The notes beneath the pieces were generated by a model. It was not told the DNA's origin, searched no databases, and was given only the letters and a program-made list of their open reading frames with translations. A DNA stretch of 64,000 nt from Prado023 sp963798745 (GTDB lineage: Bacteria > Actinomycetota > Actinomycetes > S36-B12 > CAIYMF01). Of this stretch, positions 55,296-64,000 are shown one piece after another (position 1 is the first letter of the stretch; every line of letters starts with the position of its first letter). The DNA is taken from positions 1 to 64,000 of the forward strand of contig CAWCUF010000006.1 of the NCBI GenBank assembly GCA_963798745.1, given 5' to 3'. The translations under genes and the position numbers were made by a program.

Positions 55296-56059
55296 TGTCC
55301 CTGACCCTGCTGGCACACGGCTCCCCCGACCCCCGCCACGCGCGCGACGTCGGGTCCCTGGCCGGTCGCCTGAAGGTAGCCGGGGTGCCGACCTCGGTGG
55401 CCTACCTGGATCACCACCCGCCGAGCCCCGCGCAGGCGGCCCTCGCCTGGCGAGCTGCGGGCGTGGGCGCCACGACAGTGGTGCCGTTGCTGGTGACCCC
55501 GGCCTTCCATGCTCGGGTCGATGCGCCGGCTGCGGTCCGTGCGATGCGCGCAGCAGCACCCGACCTCGAGGTGGCCGCTGGCGAGCCGGTCGGCCTGCAC
55601 CCACTGCTGCTCCGGGCCGTCGTCGAGCTGCTCACCGGTTCGGGACTGCACATCGCCGGCGACACCGGCCTCATCCTCGCCGCGGCCGGTTCGCGCGATG
55701 TCCGCGCGGTGGCCGCCATGGAAGTCCTGTTCCGCAGGGCCGCCCCGGCCTTGGCCGAGCAGGTGGGCGTCCGCGCGGTGCGCGCCGCCTACCTGGACGG
55801 TGGTCGGCCGTTGGGCCGGATCCGGACGCTGATGCGCTGCGTCGACGGTGTCACGTCCTTCGTGGTGGTGCCGATGGTCATCGCCGATGGCATCCTGCGC
55901 GACCGGATCGTGGCGGCGGCCGACCGGTACGACACGCCGGTCACCCCAGGTGCCCTGGCCGACACGAACGCACTTGCCGAGCTGATAGTGCTGCGCGCCG
56001 GCAACAGCGCGGCGGGCGTCCTGACACCGAGCGTCACGTCGGCCCAGTCGGCCCGGTGA
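55295..56059 (+). CDS. Sirohydrochlorin chelatase, CbiX-like
   Basis: The 254-residue protein has two CbiX/CbiK-like halves with metal-ligand His residues in LTLLAHGSPDPRHARDV and VVPLLVTPAFHARVDAPAAV. It would insert Fe2+ into sirohydrochlorin, the last step of siroheme synthesis, so the operon carries its own cofactor route. The start is ATG at 55295, overlapping the cysG TGA (TGATG); a GTG one codon upstream is an alternative. It is the last gene of the sulfur operon and converges on the peptidase gene. Confidence 0.88.
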   Translation: MSLTLLAHGSPDPRHARDVGSLAGRLKVAGVPTSVAYLDHHPPSPAQAALAWRAAGVGATTVVPLLVTPAFHARVDAPAAVRAMRAAAPDLEVAAGEPVGLHPLLLRAVVELLTGSGLHIAGDTGLILAAAGSRDVRAVAAMEVLFRRAAPALAEQVGVRAVRAAYLDGGRPLGRIRTLMRCVDGVTSFVVVPMVIADGILRDRIVAAADRYDTPVTPGALADTNALAELIVLRAGNSAAGVLTPSVTSAQSAR

Positions 56060-56078
56060 GCCCCGTCACCCCGGCCGG

Positions 56079-58295
56079 CTAGGCGGTGATGCCCATCGCC
56101 GCAAGGATGATCGACTGGGTCTGGGCCTGCTCATCGAGGGCCGCATAGCGCCCGGCGGCGCCGCTGTGCGAGCCCTCCTCCAGGGCCACCCGCAGCAGGA
56201 CCCCGCCGCGCCGGCCCACCTGCGCAACCCCGCCCCGCTCGGGATCAGTGACCCGCAGCCGAGCCACCCACTTGGCCGGTTCATGCACCAGCACCCTCGG
56301 GTCGTGCACCGCACCAGTGGCCAGCACGAACGGCCGTCGGCCTGCCGGCGGCACGTTGTCGTAGGGCGAGTAGGCCGACATCCACGCGTACTGGTCGGGC
56401 AGGGCGGGGTTGCCCCATTCCTCCCACTCACCGATGGTCAGCGGGAGCTCGGCGTCCAGCATCGAGTTCACCACGTCGACGAAGGGCACCTCGGCGATCA
56501 CCGCGGCGAACGCCTCCGGGTCCAGGTCCATGGCGGCGGCCACCAGCAGCCCACCGGCCGACCCGCCGCGCGCGACGATCCGCGAGCCATCGACCCGGGC
56601 GTCCGGCCCCGAGCCGAGTCCGCGGGCCACGTCGACGAAGTCGACGAACGAGTTGGCCTTGGCCGCCAGGTGCCCGTCATCCCACCACCGCCGGCCCAGC
56701 TCACCGCCGCCACGCACATGCGCATGGGCGTACACCACACCACGGTCGAGCAGGCTCGGCAGGGAGCGGCTGAAGGTGGGCTCATAGACGTACTCGTAGG
56801 CGCCGTAGCCGTAGAGCAGGCAGGGCGCGGTGCCATCCAAAGGCGTGACCCGATGGGCGACCAGCGTCACCGGGATGCGCTGGCCGTCGCGGGCGGTCAC
56901 CCACCGCTGCACGGTCACATACGAGCTGGGGTCGTGGTTGGGGGCCTCGGCCCGGTGCCGTGGCGTCGGCGGACCGTCGCCGGCCAACGGGACGTCGAGC
57001 CACGTCGCCGGATCAACCTTGCTCTGCTGGACCACGGTCACGAAGCCGGCCGCGAAGACCTCGTTGGTCCCCACTTCGACGCTCGCCCCCGCCGGCGCCC
57101 GAACCGCGCGCGACCCGGGCCAGTCCAGCCCCGCCGCCGTGACGGGCACCAGGTACAGCACCGGTCGCCCGGCCTCACGCAGGGTCACCACGACATGCCC
57201 TGCGAACGCTTCGACTCCTGTGAATCGGCGCACCAGGTCTCCGTGCCGGGACGGATCGGCAGGCGGGCCCCCTCCGGCCGCCTCCGGCGCGCTCGCCATG
57301 CCGGCCTCCATCGGCGCAGCACCGCCCGGGTGCTCGGGGTCGCCGGGCGGCCCGTCGACGGCCACCGACCAGTCGGCGGGCTCGGTCTGCCCGAGCGCCA
57401 CCCAACTGAGCGTGAACTCGCGGGCGCCCCCGTGGTTGGTCACCACCAGGAACGGCGCGGGCCCCTCGGGCACCGACTCCACGAAGTACTCGTGACCCGC
57501 GCGCCGACCCCCCACACTGACCGGGGCGGCAGCGGGGACCGCTGCGGGCAGCGCCCAGGTCTCGCTGCAGTCGCGGCTGCCGGCCTGGATGAGCACCCAG
57601 CGCCCGCACCGCGTGCTGCGCACCGAGAGCTCGAAGCGCCGGTCGTCCTCCTGGTGCACCAGGATGTCGGCGCTCGGGTCGCTGCCGACGTGGTGGCGCC
57701 ACACCTGATAGGGCCGGTACACGTGATCGACGACCGTGTAGAACAGGTGCTCGCTGTCCGCGGCCCACGCCGCGCCGTAGTAGGTCCGCCCGATCCGCTC
57801 AGCCAGGTCCTGCCCCGTCCGCAGGTCGCGCACCCGCAGCTCGTAGAGCTCCGCACCCGTGGTGTCGATCGACCAGGCCAGCAGTCGACCGTCCGGGCTG
57901 ACCTCCCGCACGCCGTACTCGGCGTAGCTCGAGCCGCCCGCCGCAGCCTGCACATCGAGATCCACGACAGTGGTCCACGGCGACGCATCGGAACCGCGCC
58001 GCTGGAACTGCCCGAGCTGCGCTCCCTCGGGGACCACATCGCGGAACTGGGCGGCACCGCAGGCGTGTGCCGGACCCTCCTCGGCCAGTGGGGTGCGCGA
58101 GACCATCTCGGTGAACAGTCGTCCACGCAGCGGCTCCAGCGACGCCGTCGTGGCCGTGTAGTGGTCCTGCTCGGCACGCAGGTAGTCCATGAGCGGCTGG
58201 CCACCCTCGGCCATCCACGCGAACTCGTCGGGGATGTCATGACCGTGCAGGTGGCGCACGAACGGGTGGCTGGCAGCGACGGGAGGGGTGCGCAT
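56079..58295 (-). CDS. ptrB: Oligopeptidase B (S9A prolyl oligopeptidase family)
   Basis: This 738-residue cytosolic serine peptidase should cleave short peptides after basic residues. An N-terminal beta-propeller (about residues 70–420) is followed by an alpha/beta-hydrolase domain with the triad Ser579 (GGSAGG), Asp665 (GAVHDPRV) and His710 (EEGSHSG). The DDGHLAAKANSFVDFVDVA and WEEWGNP segments fit oligopeptidase B. The ATG at 58295 (MRTPPVAASHPFVRHLHGHDIPDEFAW, start only) matches family N-termini. Next to a peptide ABC transporter, it may degrade imported peptides. Confidence 0.92.
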   Translation of the reverse strand: MRTPPVAASHPFVRHLHGHDIPDEFAWMAEGGQPLMDYLRAEQDHYTATTASLEPLRGRLFTEMVSRTPLAEEGPAHACGAAQFRDVVPEGAQLGQFQRRGSDASPWTTVVDLDVQAAAGGSSYAEYGVREVSPDGRLLAWSIDTTGAELYELRVRDLRTGQDLAERIGRTYYGAAWAADSEHLFYTVVDHVYRPYQVWRHHVGSDPSADILVHQEDDRRFELSVRSTRCGRWVLIQAGSRDCSETWALPAAVPAAAPVSVGGRRAGHEYFVESVPEGPAPFLVVTNHGGAREFTLSWVALGQTEPADWSVAVDGPPGDPEHPGGAAPMEAGMASAPEAAGGGPPADPSRHGDLVRRFTGVEAFAGHVVVTLREAGRPVLYLVPVTAAGLDWPGSRAVRAPAGASVEVGTNEVFAAGFVTVVQQSKVDPATWLDVPLAGDGPPTPRHRAEAPNHDPSSYVTVQRWVTARDGQRIPVTLVAHRVTPLDGTAPCLLYGYGAYEYVYEPTFSRSLPSLLDRGVVYAHAHVRGGGELGRRWWDDGHLAAKANSFVDFVDVARGLGSGPDARVDGSRIVARGGSAGGLLVAAAMDLDPEAFAAVIAEVPFVDVVNSMLDAELPLTIGEWEEWGNPALPDQYAWMSAYSPYDNVPPAGRRPFVLATGAVHDPRVLVHEPAKWVARLRVTDPERGGVAQVGRRGGVLLRVALEEGSHSGAAGRYAALDEQAQTQSIILAAMGITA

Positions 58296-58458
58296 GGGCG
58301 CGAACCTAGCAGCGCCGCGCGGCGACCCGCGGACAGCGCCCACCGGCACGAACCCGTGCGCCGCAGCGCCGAACGCACCGGACGAGGCCGGACCGGACGC
58401 GGTCGCCAATGTCGCAGAGCTGTCACAAGATCACCGCCAGCCCGCGCGCAACCTGCGT

Positions 58459-58477
58459 GTAACGCCAAGTACGTTAC
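58459..58477 (+). promoter_or_regulatory. Palindromic operator overlapping the -10 of the peptide ABC operon
   Basis: GTAACG–N7–CGTTAC is a perfect inverted repeat. A TANNNT -10 candidate, TACGTT (58470–58475), lies inside it, about 90 bp before the binding-protein ATG. Binding of a dimeric repressor here would block the promoter. No regulator gene is adjacent. Confidence 0.45.
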
Positions 58478-58565
58478 CCTGCGCACGTCATGCACCCCGG
58501 GGGGTACCCGATGCCCCCGATCGTGCGAGTCTGCGGCCTACCTGGCCGATGAGCTGGGAGGCACC

Positions 58566-60431
58566 ATGGATCGACTGCTGGGACGCAGCGCTGCGGCACT
58601 TGTGACAGTGGGCGCGCTGTTGGCGGGCACGGCCGGGCTGGCCCTGGCCGAGGACAGCCCGGCGCCCTCGCCAGCACCGATCACGACCACTGCCGGCAAG
58701 ACGTTCACCGTCGGGGTCACTGATGACGTGGACTCGATGAACCCCTTCACCGGCGTGGCTGCGACCTCGTACGAGATGTATCAACTCATCTATCCCAGCC
58801 TCACGTCCAGCTCAGAGCAGGACTTCTCCGCGGTACCCGACCTGGCCGAGTCCTGGGAGGAGTCCGCCGATCAGAAGACCTGGACGTACAAGATCCGCTC
58901 GGGCCTGACCTGGAGCGACGGTGAGCCGCTGACCGCCCGCGATGCCGCCTACACCTTCAACCGCGTCCTGGACGGCGAGTACGAGCAGACGAACTTCGGC
59001 GGCTACACGGCCAACATCACCAAGGCCGAGGCGCCGGATGACACCACCCTGGTGCTCACCGTCGACAAGCCCTCGCCGATCATGCTGCGCCTCGCGCTCT
59101 ACATCCTGCCCGAGCACGTCTGGAGCAAGATCGACGAGAAGGAGGTGCGCTCCTACACCAACGAGCCCTCCCCGGGGAACCCGATCGTCGGCGCCGGGCC
59201 GTTCGTGCTCACCGAGCGCAAGAAGGGTCAGTACATCGCCTTCGAGGCCAACCCCAACTACTTCGGCGGCACGCCGAACATCGATGAGCTGGTCTTCCGC
59301 ATCTACAAGAACCCCGACGCGGTGGCCCAGGCGTTGCGCAAGGGGGAGATCGACTTCGCCAACGACATGCAGGCCAGCGTGTTCAACGCGATCAAGGGCC
59401 AGGAGGGCATCACGACCTTCCCCGCTGCCTACTACGGCTTCAACCAGATCGGCTTCAACACCGGTGCGGCCACGGTGGACGGCACGCCGATCGGCGACGG
59501 CAACCCGGCCCTGCAGGACAAGCGGGTGCGCCAGGCGCTGAACTGGGCGATCGACCGCGAGGCGCTGGTCACCAAGGTGCTCTCGGACTACGGCACCCCC
59601 GGCGCGACGATCATCCCGCCGCTCTACACCACCATGCACCTCGACCCCGCCGACCCCTACGGCTACGACCCGGTCAAGGCCGGCCAGTTGCTCGACGAGG
59701 CCGGCTACCCACTCGGGGCCGACGGCAAGCGGGTGGACAAGGACGGAGAGCCGCTGACCTTCCGCCTGCTCGGTCGCCAGGAGTCCCAGCAGTCCCAGCA
59801 GACTGTCCAGTTCGTCGCAGGTTGGTACGAGGCGCTCGGCCTGACGATCGACACGAAGATCATCTCCGAGGACACGCTCATCGAGCTCAACGGCAACGGC
59901 CGCTACGACATCTTCGAGTGGGGTTGGGTGGTCGAGCCCGACCCGGACTACCAGCTCTCGACCTTCACGTGCGACCAGCGCTCCACGGAGGAGGACGGCA
60001 CTCTCTACGCCGGACTGTCGGACTCGCACTTCTGCAACGAGCAGTACGACACGCTGTACGCCCAGCAGGCCGTCGAGACCGACGTCGCCGCGCGCGCCGA
60101 CATCGTGAAGCAGATGCAGCAGATCCTCTACGACGAGGCGCCGTATGCGATCACCTTCTACTACGACAACCTGCAGGCCTACCGCTCGGCCAGCTTCACG
60201 GACTTCGTCTCGCAGCCGACCGAGCCCGCCGGCCCGCTGCTGTTCCAGTACGGGGTGTGGTCCTACCTGTCGATCACCCCACCCGGCCAGGACGCGGCCG
60301 CCGGCGGGTCCAGCGACGATTCCGGACCCAATGTCGGGTTGATCGCCGGCCTGGCCGGCGTGGTCGTGCTGGGCGCGGGCGCCGTGGTGCTGTTCGCCCG
60401 CCGCCGCTCGGGCGATGAGGACGTCGAGTAG
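58566..60431 (+). CDS. Peptide ABC transporter substrate-binding protein, C-terminally membrane-anchored
   Basis: This 621-residue family 5 binding protein (DppA/OppA type) has a signal peptide with probable cleavage after ALA at residue 28 and no lipobox Cys. Family segments include VPDLAESWEESADQKTWTYKIR (core), GLTWSDGEPLTARDAAYTFNRV, GAGPFVLTERKKGQYI and DKRVRQALNWAIDREALV. The C-terminus has a Ser/Asp/Gly linker, a membrane helix (about 590–610, LIAGLAGVVVLGAGAVVLFA) and the tail RRRSGDEDVE. It is therefore held by a C-terminal anchor rather than a lipid. GGGAGG lies seven bases before the ATG. It starts the ABC operon. Confidence 0.93.
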   Translation: MDRLLGRSAAALVTVGALLAGTAGLALAEDSPAPSPAPITTTAGKTFTVGVTDDVDSMNPFTGVAATSYEMYQLIYPSLTSSSEQDFSAVPDLAESWEESADQKTWTYKIRSGLTWSDGEPLTARDAAYTFNRVLDGEYEQTNFGGYTANITKAEAPDDTTLVLTVDKPSPIMLRLALYILPEHVWSKIDEKEVRSYTNEPSPGNPIVGAGPFVLTERKKGQYIAFEANPNYFGGTPNIDELVFRIYKNPDAVAQALRKGEIDFANDMQASVFNAIKGQEGITTFPAAYYGFNQIGFNTGAATVDGTPIGDGNPALQDKRVRQALNWAIDREALVTKVLSDYGTPGATIIPPLYTTMHLDPADPYGYDPVKAGQLLDEAGYPLGADGKRVDKDGEPLTFRLLGRQESQQSQQTVQFVAGWYEALGLTIDTKIISEDTLIELNGNGRYDIFEWGWVVEPDPDYQLSTFTCDQRSTEEDGTLYAGLSDSHFCNEQYDTLYAQQAVETDVAARADIVKQMQQILYDEAPYAITFYYDNLQAYRSASFTDFVSQPTEPAGPLLFQYGVWSYLSITPPGQDAAAGGSSDDSGPNVGLIAGLAGVVVLGAGAVVLFARRRSGDEDVE

Positions 60432-60433
60432 TC

Positions 60434-61408
60434 ATGGGACCGGGCGCCCGGTACGTCGCCAAGACGATCGGATCCGGCCTGGCGACACTGCTGTTCGTCG
60501 TGGTGTTCAACTTCTTCCTGTTCCGGATGCTGCCCGGGGACCCGATCGGGCTCTACACCCGAGGTCGCAACGTGCCGCCCGAGCAGATCGCGGCCCTGCG
60601 CGCGCAGTTGGACAAGCCGATCGGTGAGCAGTTCCTGGCCTACCTGACCAACCCGTTCTCCTCCACCATCAACTCCGCACGGTTCAACCAACCGGTCTGG
60701 ACGCTGATCGGCGAGCGGGTCGGGGCCACCCTGCTGCTGGTCGGCACGGCGATGGTGCTGGCCTCGGTGATCGGCACCTGGTTGGGCATCCGTTCGGCTT
60801 GGAAGCGCGGCCAGACCTTCGACCGGGTCACTACGGGCGTGACGCTCACGCTCTACTCCATGCCGGAGTTCTGGCTCGGCATGATCCTGCTGATCACCTT
60901 CGGGGTGGGGGTCGGGTTCGTCCCCGGCATCTTCCCGATCGGGGGCATCGTCACCCCGGGGGTGGACGCCAACAGCCTGGCCGGCTGGGTCGACGTCGCC
61001 TGGCACATGGTGCTGCCGGTCACCACGCTGGTGGCGGTGTACCTGGCCGAGTACGCCCTGGTCATGCGGGCCTCGCTCATCGACGAGATGGGCCAGGACT
61101 ACCTGGTCGTAGCGCGAGCCAAGGGCCTGATGGACAAGGTGGTCCGCCGGCGGCACGCGGTACCCAACGCGATCCTGCCCACGCTGACCCTGATCCTGAT
61201 GAACCTCGGGTTCGTGGTCTCCGGGGCGATCACCGTCGAGACGGTGTTCTCCTGGCCGGGCCTGGGCTTGCTCTCCTATGACGCGCTGCGGGGTCCCGAC
61301 ATCGCGCTCCTGCAGGCGATCTTCCTGCTCTTCTCGATCGGGGTCATCGTGGCCAACACCATCGCCGACCTGCTCTATGCGGTCCTCGACCCGCGGGTGC
61401 GCGCATGA
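60434..61408 (+). CDS. Peptide ABC transporter permease, DppB type
   Basis: The 324-residue inner-membrane permease has six predicted helices and a DppB-like extracytoplasmic loop after helix 1 (FRMLPGDPIGLY…LDKPIGEQFLAYL). The cytoplasmic EAA-type loop is YALVMRASLIDEMGQDYLVVARAKG. It starts two bases after the binding-protein stop and overlaps the next permease (ATGA). Confidence 0.94.
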   Translation: MGPGARYVAKTIGSGLATLLFVVVFNFFLFRMLPGDPIGLYTRGRNVPPEQIAALRAQLDKPIGEQFLAYLTNPFSSTINSARFNQPVWTLIGERVGATLLLVGTAMVLASVIGTWLGIRSAWKRGQTFDRVTTGVTLTLYSMPEFWLGMILLITFGVGVGFVPGIFPIGGIVTPGVDANSLAGWVDVAWHMVLPVTTLVAVYLAEYALVMRASLIDEMGQDYLVVARAKGLMDKVVRRRHAVPNAILPTLTLILMNLGFVVSGAITVETVFSWPGLGLLSYDALRGPDIALLQAIFLLFSIGVIVANTIADLLYAVLDPRVRA

Positions 61409-62316
61409 CCACCCCGGTCAGCGGCACTCGACTGGCCGAGCCCACACCGGTCCCCGCGGGTGTGCGGGCGACGCGCTCGGGGTGGTCGCAGTTCCGGCGC
61501 AACCGCACGGGGATCGCCGGGGTCCTCGTCCTGGTCGCGTTCGTCGTCATGGCCCTGCTGGCCCCCGTCCTGTTCCCGCCGGAGACGATCAGCGTGGTGG
61601 GTGCCACCGGCCAGCCGATGAGCCCGCCGACCGCGGGCTTCCCGCTGGGCACCGACGAGAGCGGGCGCTCGATCCTGGCCCTGCTGGCCTGGGGCGCCCG
61701 GGTCAGCCTGACCGTGGGCCTGGCCGCCACCGTGGTCTCGATGTTCATCGGCACCGTGATGGGGGTCGCCTCCGGGCACTTCACCGGCTGGAGCGGGGCC
61801 GTGCTCAACCGGCTCACCGACTGGTTCCTGGTCATCCCGTTCCTGCCGCTGGCGATCGTGCTGGCCACCGTGCTGGGCGCGTCGCTGCTCAACATCGTCA
61901 TCGTGATCGGGGTGACCTCCTGGCCGGGGACCGCCCGGCTGGTTCGTGCCCAGACCCTGTCGGTCTCCGCGCGGCCCTACCTGGAGCGGGCCCGCGCCCT
62001 CGGCGGCGGTGACCTGCACCAGATGCGCCGGCACGTGCTGCCCAACGTGATGCCGCTGGTCCTGGCCAACACGACGCTCATGGTGGCCCTGGCCATCCTG
62101 TCCGAGACCACGCTGAGCTTCCTGGGCCTGGGCGACCCGACCCGCCCCTCCTGGGGCACCATGCTCGACGGGGCGTTCACCAATGGTGCGATGACCGTCG
62201 GTGCCTGGTGGTACGTCCTGCCGCCCGGCTTGTGCGTGGTTGCCGTCGTGCTGGCGTTCACGCTGATCGGGCGGGCCATGGAGTCCATCGTCGACCCGCG
62301 CGGCGGGGGGCAGTGA
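61405..62316 (+). CDS. Peptide ABC transporter permease, DppC type
   Basis: This 303-residue partner permease has the OppC N-terminal segment WSQFRRNRTGIAGVLVLVAFVVMALLAP (core) and six helices. The EAA loop reads TARLVRAQTLSVSARPYLERARALGG and the DppC motif PLGTDESGRSILALLAWGAR is present. Its stop overlaps the downstream ATPase start (TGATG). Confidence 0.95.
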   Translation: MTTPVSGTRLAEPTPVPAGVRATRSGWSQFRRNRTGIAGVLVLVAFVVMALLAPVLFPPETISVVGATGQPMSPPTAGFPLGTDESGRSILALLAWGARVSLTVGLAATVVSMFIGTVMGVASGHFTGWSGAVLNRLTDWFLVIPFLPLAIVLATVLGASLLNIVIVIGVTSWPGTARLVRAQTLSVSARPYLERARALGGGDLHQMRRHVLPNVMPLVLANTTLMVALAILSETTLSFLGLGDPTRPSWGTMLDGAFTNGAMTVGAWWYVLPPGLCVVAVVLAFTLIGRAMESIVDPRGGGQ

Positions 62317-63383
62317 TGACCGCGCAAGCGCAGGGTACCGGTCGGGTCGCGATCAACGGGGTCGCTACCGACGCGCAGGCACCGGCGCTGGAGTTCCGCG
62401 ACGTGCACATCACCTACACGGCTCGCGCCGGTGATGTTCCGGCAGTGCGCGGGGTGAACCTGAGCCTGCCGGCCGGGTCCTCGCTGGGGATCGCCGGGGA
62501 GAGCGGCAGCGGCAAGTCGACGCTGGTCTCCACCGTCCTGCGGTTGCAACCCAAGTCGGCGACGGTCTCCGGGGAGGTCCTGGTCGAGGGCACCGACGTG
62601 CTGTCCATGTCGTTCAAGGCACTTCGGGCCCTGCGCTGGGCGCAGGCCAGCATCGTGTTCCAGGGGGCCCTGCACGGGCTGAACCCCATCCAGCGGATCG
62701 GGGTGCAGATCGCTGAGCCGATCGCCCTGCACGAGCCGAAGGCAAGCAAGGCACAGGTGACCACGCGGGTCGGGGAGCTGCTCGAGCAGGTGGGCCTTTC
62801 CGCGGCCCGCGCACAGTCCTACCCGCACCAGCTCTCCGGCGGCCAGCGTCAGCGTGTGATGATCGCGATGGCCCTGGCCTGTCGGCCGCGCATCATCATC
62901 GCCGACGAGCCGACGACGGCCCTGGACGTGATGGTCCAGGCCCAGGTGCTCAAGGTGCTGGTCGACCTCGTCGACACCCTCGGGCTGACGCTGGTACTGA
63001 TCTCCCACGATCTGTCGGTGCTCGCCGACACCTGTCAGCAGGTGGCGGTGATGTACGCCGGTGAGGTGGTGGAGCTCGGCCCGTCGGCCACGGTCTTCGA
63101 CGACCCGGCGCACCCGTACTCGCGAGCACTGGCCGGGGCGTTCCCGCGGATCGGCGACCAGCGGTTCCGCTACTCCCCCACCGGCCTGGCCGGCGATCCA
63201 CCGTTCCCCGGTGAGATCACCGACGGCTGCCCGTTCGCACCCCGCTGCCCGGTGGCCCGCGAGGACTGCGCGACGGGCTCGGTGAAGTTGGTGACGGTCG
63301 CCCCGGGGCGCCTGACCTCCTGCCGGTACCCGCTGATCGGCGCGGATGGCCAGACCCCCGACGCCACGGGAGGCACCCCATGA
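62316..63383 (+). CDS. Peptide ABC transporter ATP-binding protein, DppD type
   Basis: The 355-residue ATPase has Walker A GESGSGKSTLVSTVLRL, signature LSGGQRQRVMIAMALA, Walker B IIIADEPTTALD and switch His in LISHDLSV. The C-terminal oligopeptide/dipeptide transporter domain contains Cys residues (CPFAPRCPVAREDC…SCRYP), which in DppD-type subunits can hold an Fe-S cluster. ATG at 62316 is set by the TGATG overlap with the permease gene. Confidence 0.95.
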   Translation: MTAQAQGTGRVAINGVATDAQAPALEFRDVHITYTARAGDVPAVRGVNLSLPAGSSLGIAGESGSGKSTLVSTVLRLQPKSATVSGEVLVEGTDVLSMSFKALRALRWAQASIVFQGALHGLNPIQRIGVQIAEPIALHEPKASKAQVTTRVGELLEQVGLSAARAQSYPHQLSGGQRQRVMIAMALACRPRIIIADEPTTALDVMVQAQVLKVLVDLVDTLGLTLVLISHDLSVLADTCQQVAVMYAGEVVELGPSATVFDDPAHPYSRALAGAFPRIGDQRFRYSPTGLAGDPPFPGEITDGCPFAPRCPVAREDCATGSVKLVTVAPGRLTSCRYPLIGADGQTPDATGGTP

Positions 63384-64000
63384 CCACACCCAGCACCGAC
63401 GCGGCCAGGCCGTCCCTGCCCGCGCTCGAGGCCCGCGATGTGGTGGTGTCCTTCCCGACCGGGCGGGGCCGGGCCGCGCGCGCGGTCGACGGCGTGAACC
63501 TGTCGGTGCAGCCGGGCCAGATCGTGGCGCTGGTCGGTGAGTCCGGCTGCGGGAAGTCCACACTGGCCCGGGCCCTGATGGGCCTGCAGAAGCTGACCGC
63601 GGGCTCGATCCAGGTGTCCGGCCAGCCGCTGGACCGCTCGCGCTCCGGGCTCAAGGCCTACCGCCGGCGGGTGCAGCTCGTGCTGCAGGACCCGATGGGA
63701 TCGCTGAACCCGCGAATGACCGTGTACGAGTCCGTGGTCGAGGGCTTGACCATCCACGGCGTGGACCGTCAGGAGGAGCGCGTCGTCGACGCATTGTCCC
63801 GGGTGGGGCTGCGCCCCCCCGAGCGGTTCCTGGACCGGTACCCGCACGAGCTGTCCGGCGGGCAGCGCCAGCGCGTGGTCATCGCCGGGGCGCTTGTGCT
63901 GGAACCGACCATCCTGGTGGCCGACGAGCCCGTCTCCAGCCTGGATGCCTCGGTGCGTGGGGAGATCCTGGCCCTGCTGCTGCGGCTGCGTGAGGAGCTC
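63380..64000 (+). CDS. Peptide ABC transporter ATP-binding protein, DppF type (3' end outside window)
   Basis: The first 207 codons of the second ATPase are present: Walker A GESGCGKSTLARALMGL, Q-loop VLQDPMGSLNPRMTVYE, signature LSGGQRQRVVIAGALV and Walker B ILVADEPVSSLDASV. It overlaps the DppD-type gene by four bases (ATGA). With two distinct ATPases, two permeases and a binding protein, the operon is a complete DppABCDF-type importer apart from the missing C-terminus. Confidence 0.95.
   Translation, partial: MTTPSTDAARPSLPALEARDVVVSFPTGRGRAARAVDGVNLSVQPGQIVALVGESGCGKSTLARALMGLQKLTAGSIQVSGQPLDRSRSGLKAYRRRVQLVLQDPMGSLNPRMTVYESVVEGLTIHGVDRQEERVVDALSRVGLRPPERFLDRYPHELSGGQRQRVVIAGALVLEPTILVADEPVSSLDASVRGEILALLLRLREEL

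Noticed and set aside
56166..58565. Extension of the peptide-binding protein frame 800 codons upstream
   Set aside because: The extra part is antisense to oligopeptidase B. The signal peptide and Shine–Dalgarno set the start at 58566.

Overview
The window is chromosomal DNA of a high-GC actinobacterium (Actinomycetota; I cannot place the order). The evidence is the gene order argS–lysA–hom–thrC–thrB–rho–rpmE–prfA…prmC–tsaC…wecA–atpI/Z–atpBEFHAGDC–…–murA on one strand, MurA with Asp in place of the usual catalytic Cys, a Rho with a long disordered insert, many ATGA/GTGA stop–start overlaps, apparently leaderless promoters (TANNNT 6–7 nt before ATG), and a polycysteine leader peptide in front of the sulfur operon. 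There is no phage, IS or CRISPR locus, and almost every gene is intact.

Layout. 1–1728 (-): a B12-dependent acyl-CoA mutase (ethylmalonyl-CoA mutase type, cut by the window edge) and 3-hydroxyacyl-CoA dehydrogenase. 1828–3807: murA (-) and a divergent PduO-type cobalamin adenosyltransferase (+). 3850–4749 (-): a DMT-family transporter. 4879–12802 (-): the complete F-type ATP synthase operon with two small accessory membrane proteins. 12799–21314 (-): wecA, glyA, tsaC, prmC, a hemY-like oxidase with a radical SAM/SPASM protein, prfA and rpmE. 21466–32726 (-): an MFS exporter, rho, thrB, thrC, hom, lysA, a YihY-family protein and argS. 32888–33451 (+): tRNA-Arg(CCG), a repeat-rich stretch made partly from the tRNA 3' end, and a small membrane protein. 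33488–36421 (-): an M20 peptidase and a membrane-anchored trypsin-fold pseudoprotease. 36529–37662 (+): nagA. 38077–40334 (-): a two-gene AAA ATPase (DUF3696 type) plus PLD-like/MIT_C-like protein module, the best candidate here for an undescribed, possibly defensive, system. 40424–42097 (+): CoA-disulfide reductase–rhodanese behind a CsoR/CstR-like operator. 42293–47958: a membrane protein, a SulP transporter, a PPK2-type polyphosphate:AMP phosphotransferase and a TagF-like transferase. 48134–56059 (+): an assimilatory sulfate reduction operon, leader peptide–sir–zinc ribbon–cysH–cysD–cysN–cysG–cbiX. 56079–58295 (-): oligopeptidase B. 58566–64000 (+): a peptide ABC transporter cut by the window edge.

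How it fits together. The sulfur operon activates sulfate (CysDN), reduces APS (CysH, 4Fe-4S type) and sulfite (siroheme Sir), and makes its own siroheme (CysG, CbiX); the Cys-rich leader probably tunes it to cysteine supply. The CoA-disulfide reductase–rhodanese gene, with its CstR-like site, suggests reactive-sulfur handling. Peptide uptake sits beside a cytosolic oligopeptidase. Several genes carry in-frame repeat expansions (rho, atpI-like, cysG), and dispersed palindromes sit both between and inside genes, so local repeat growth is a theme of this chromosome.
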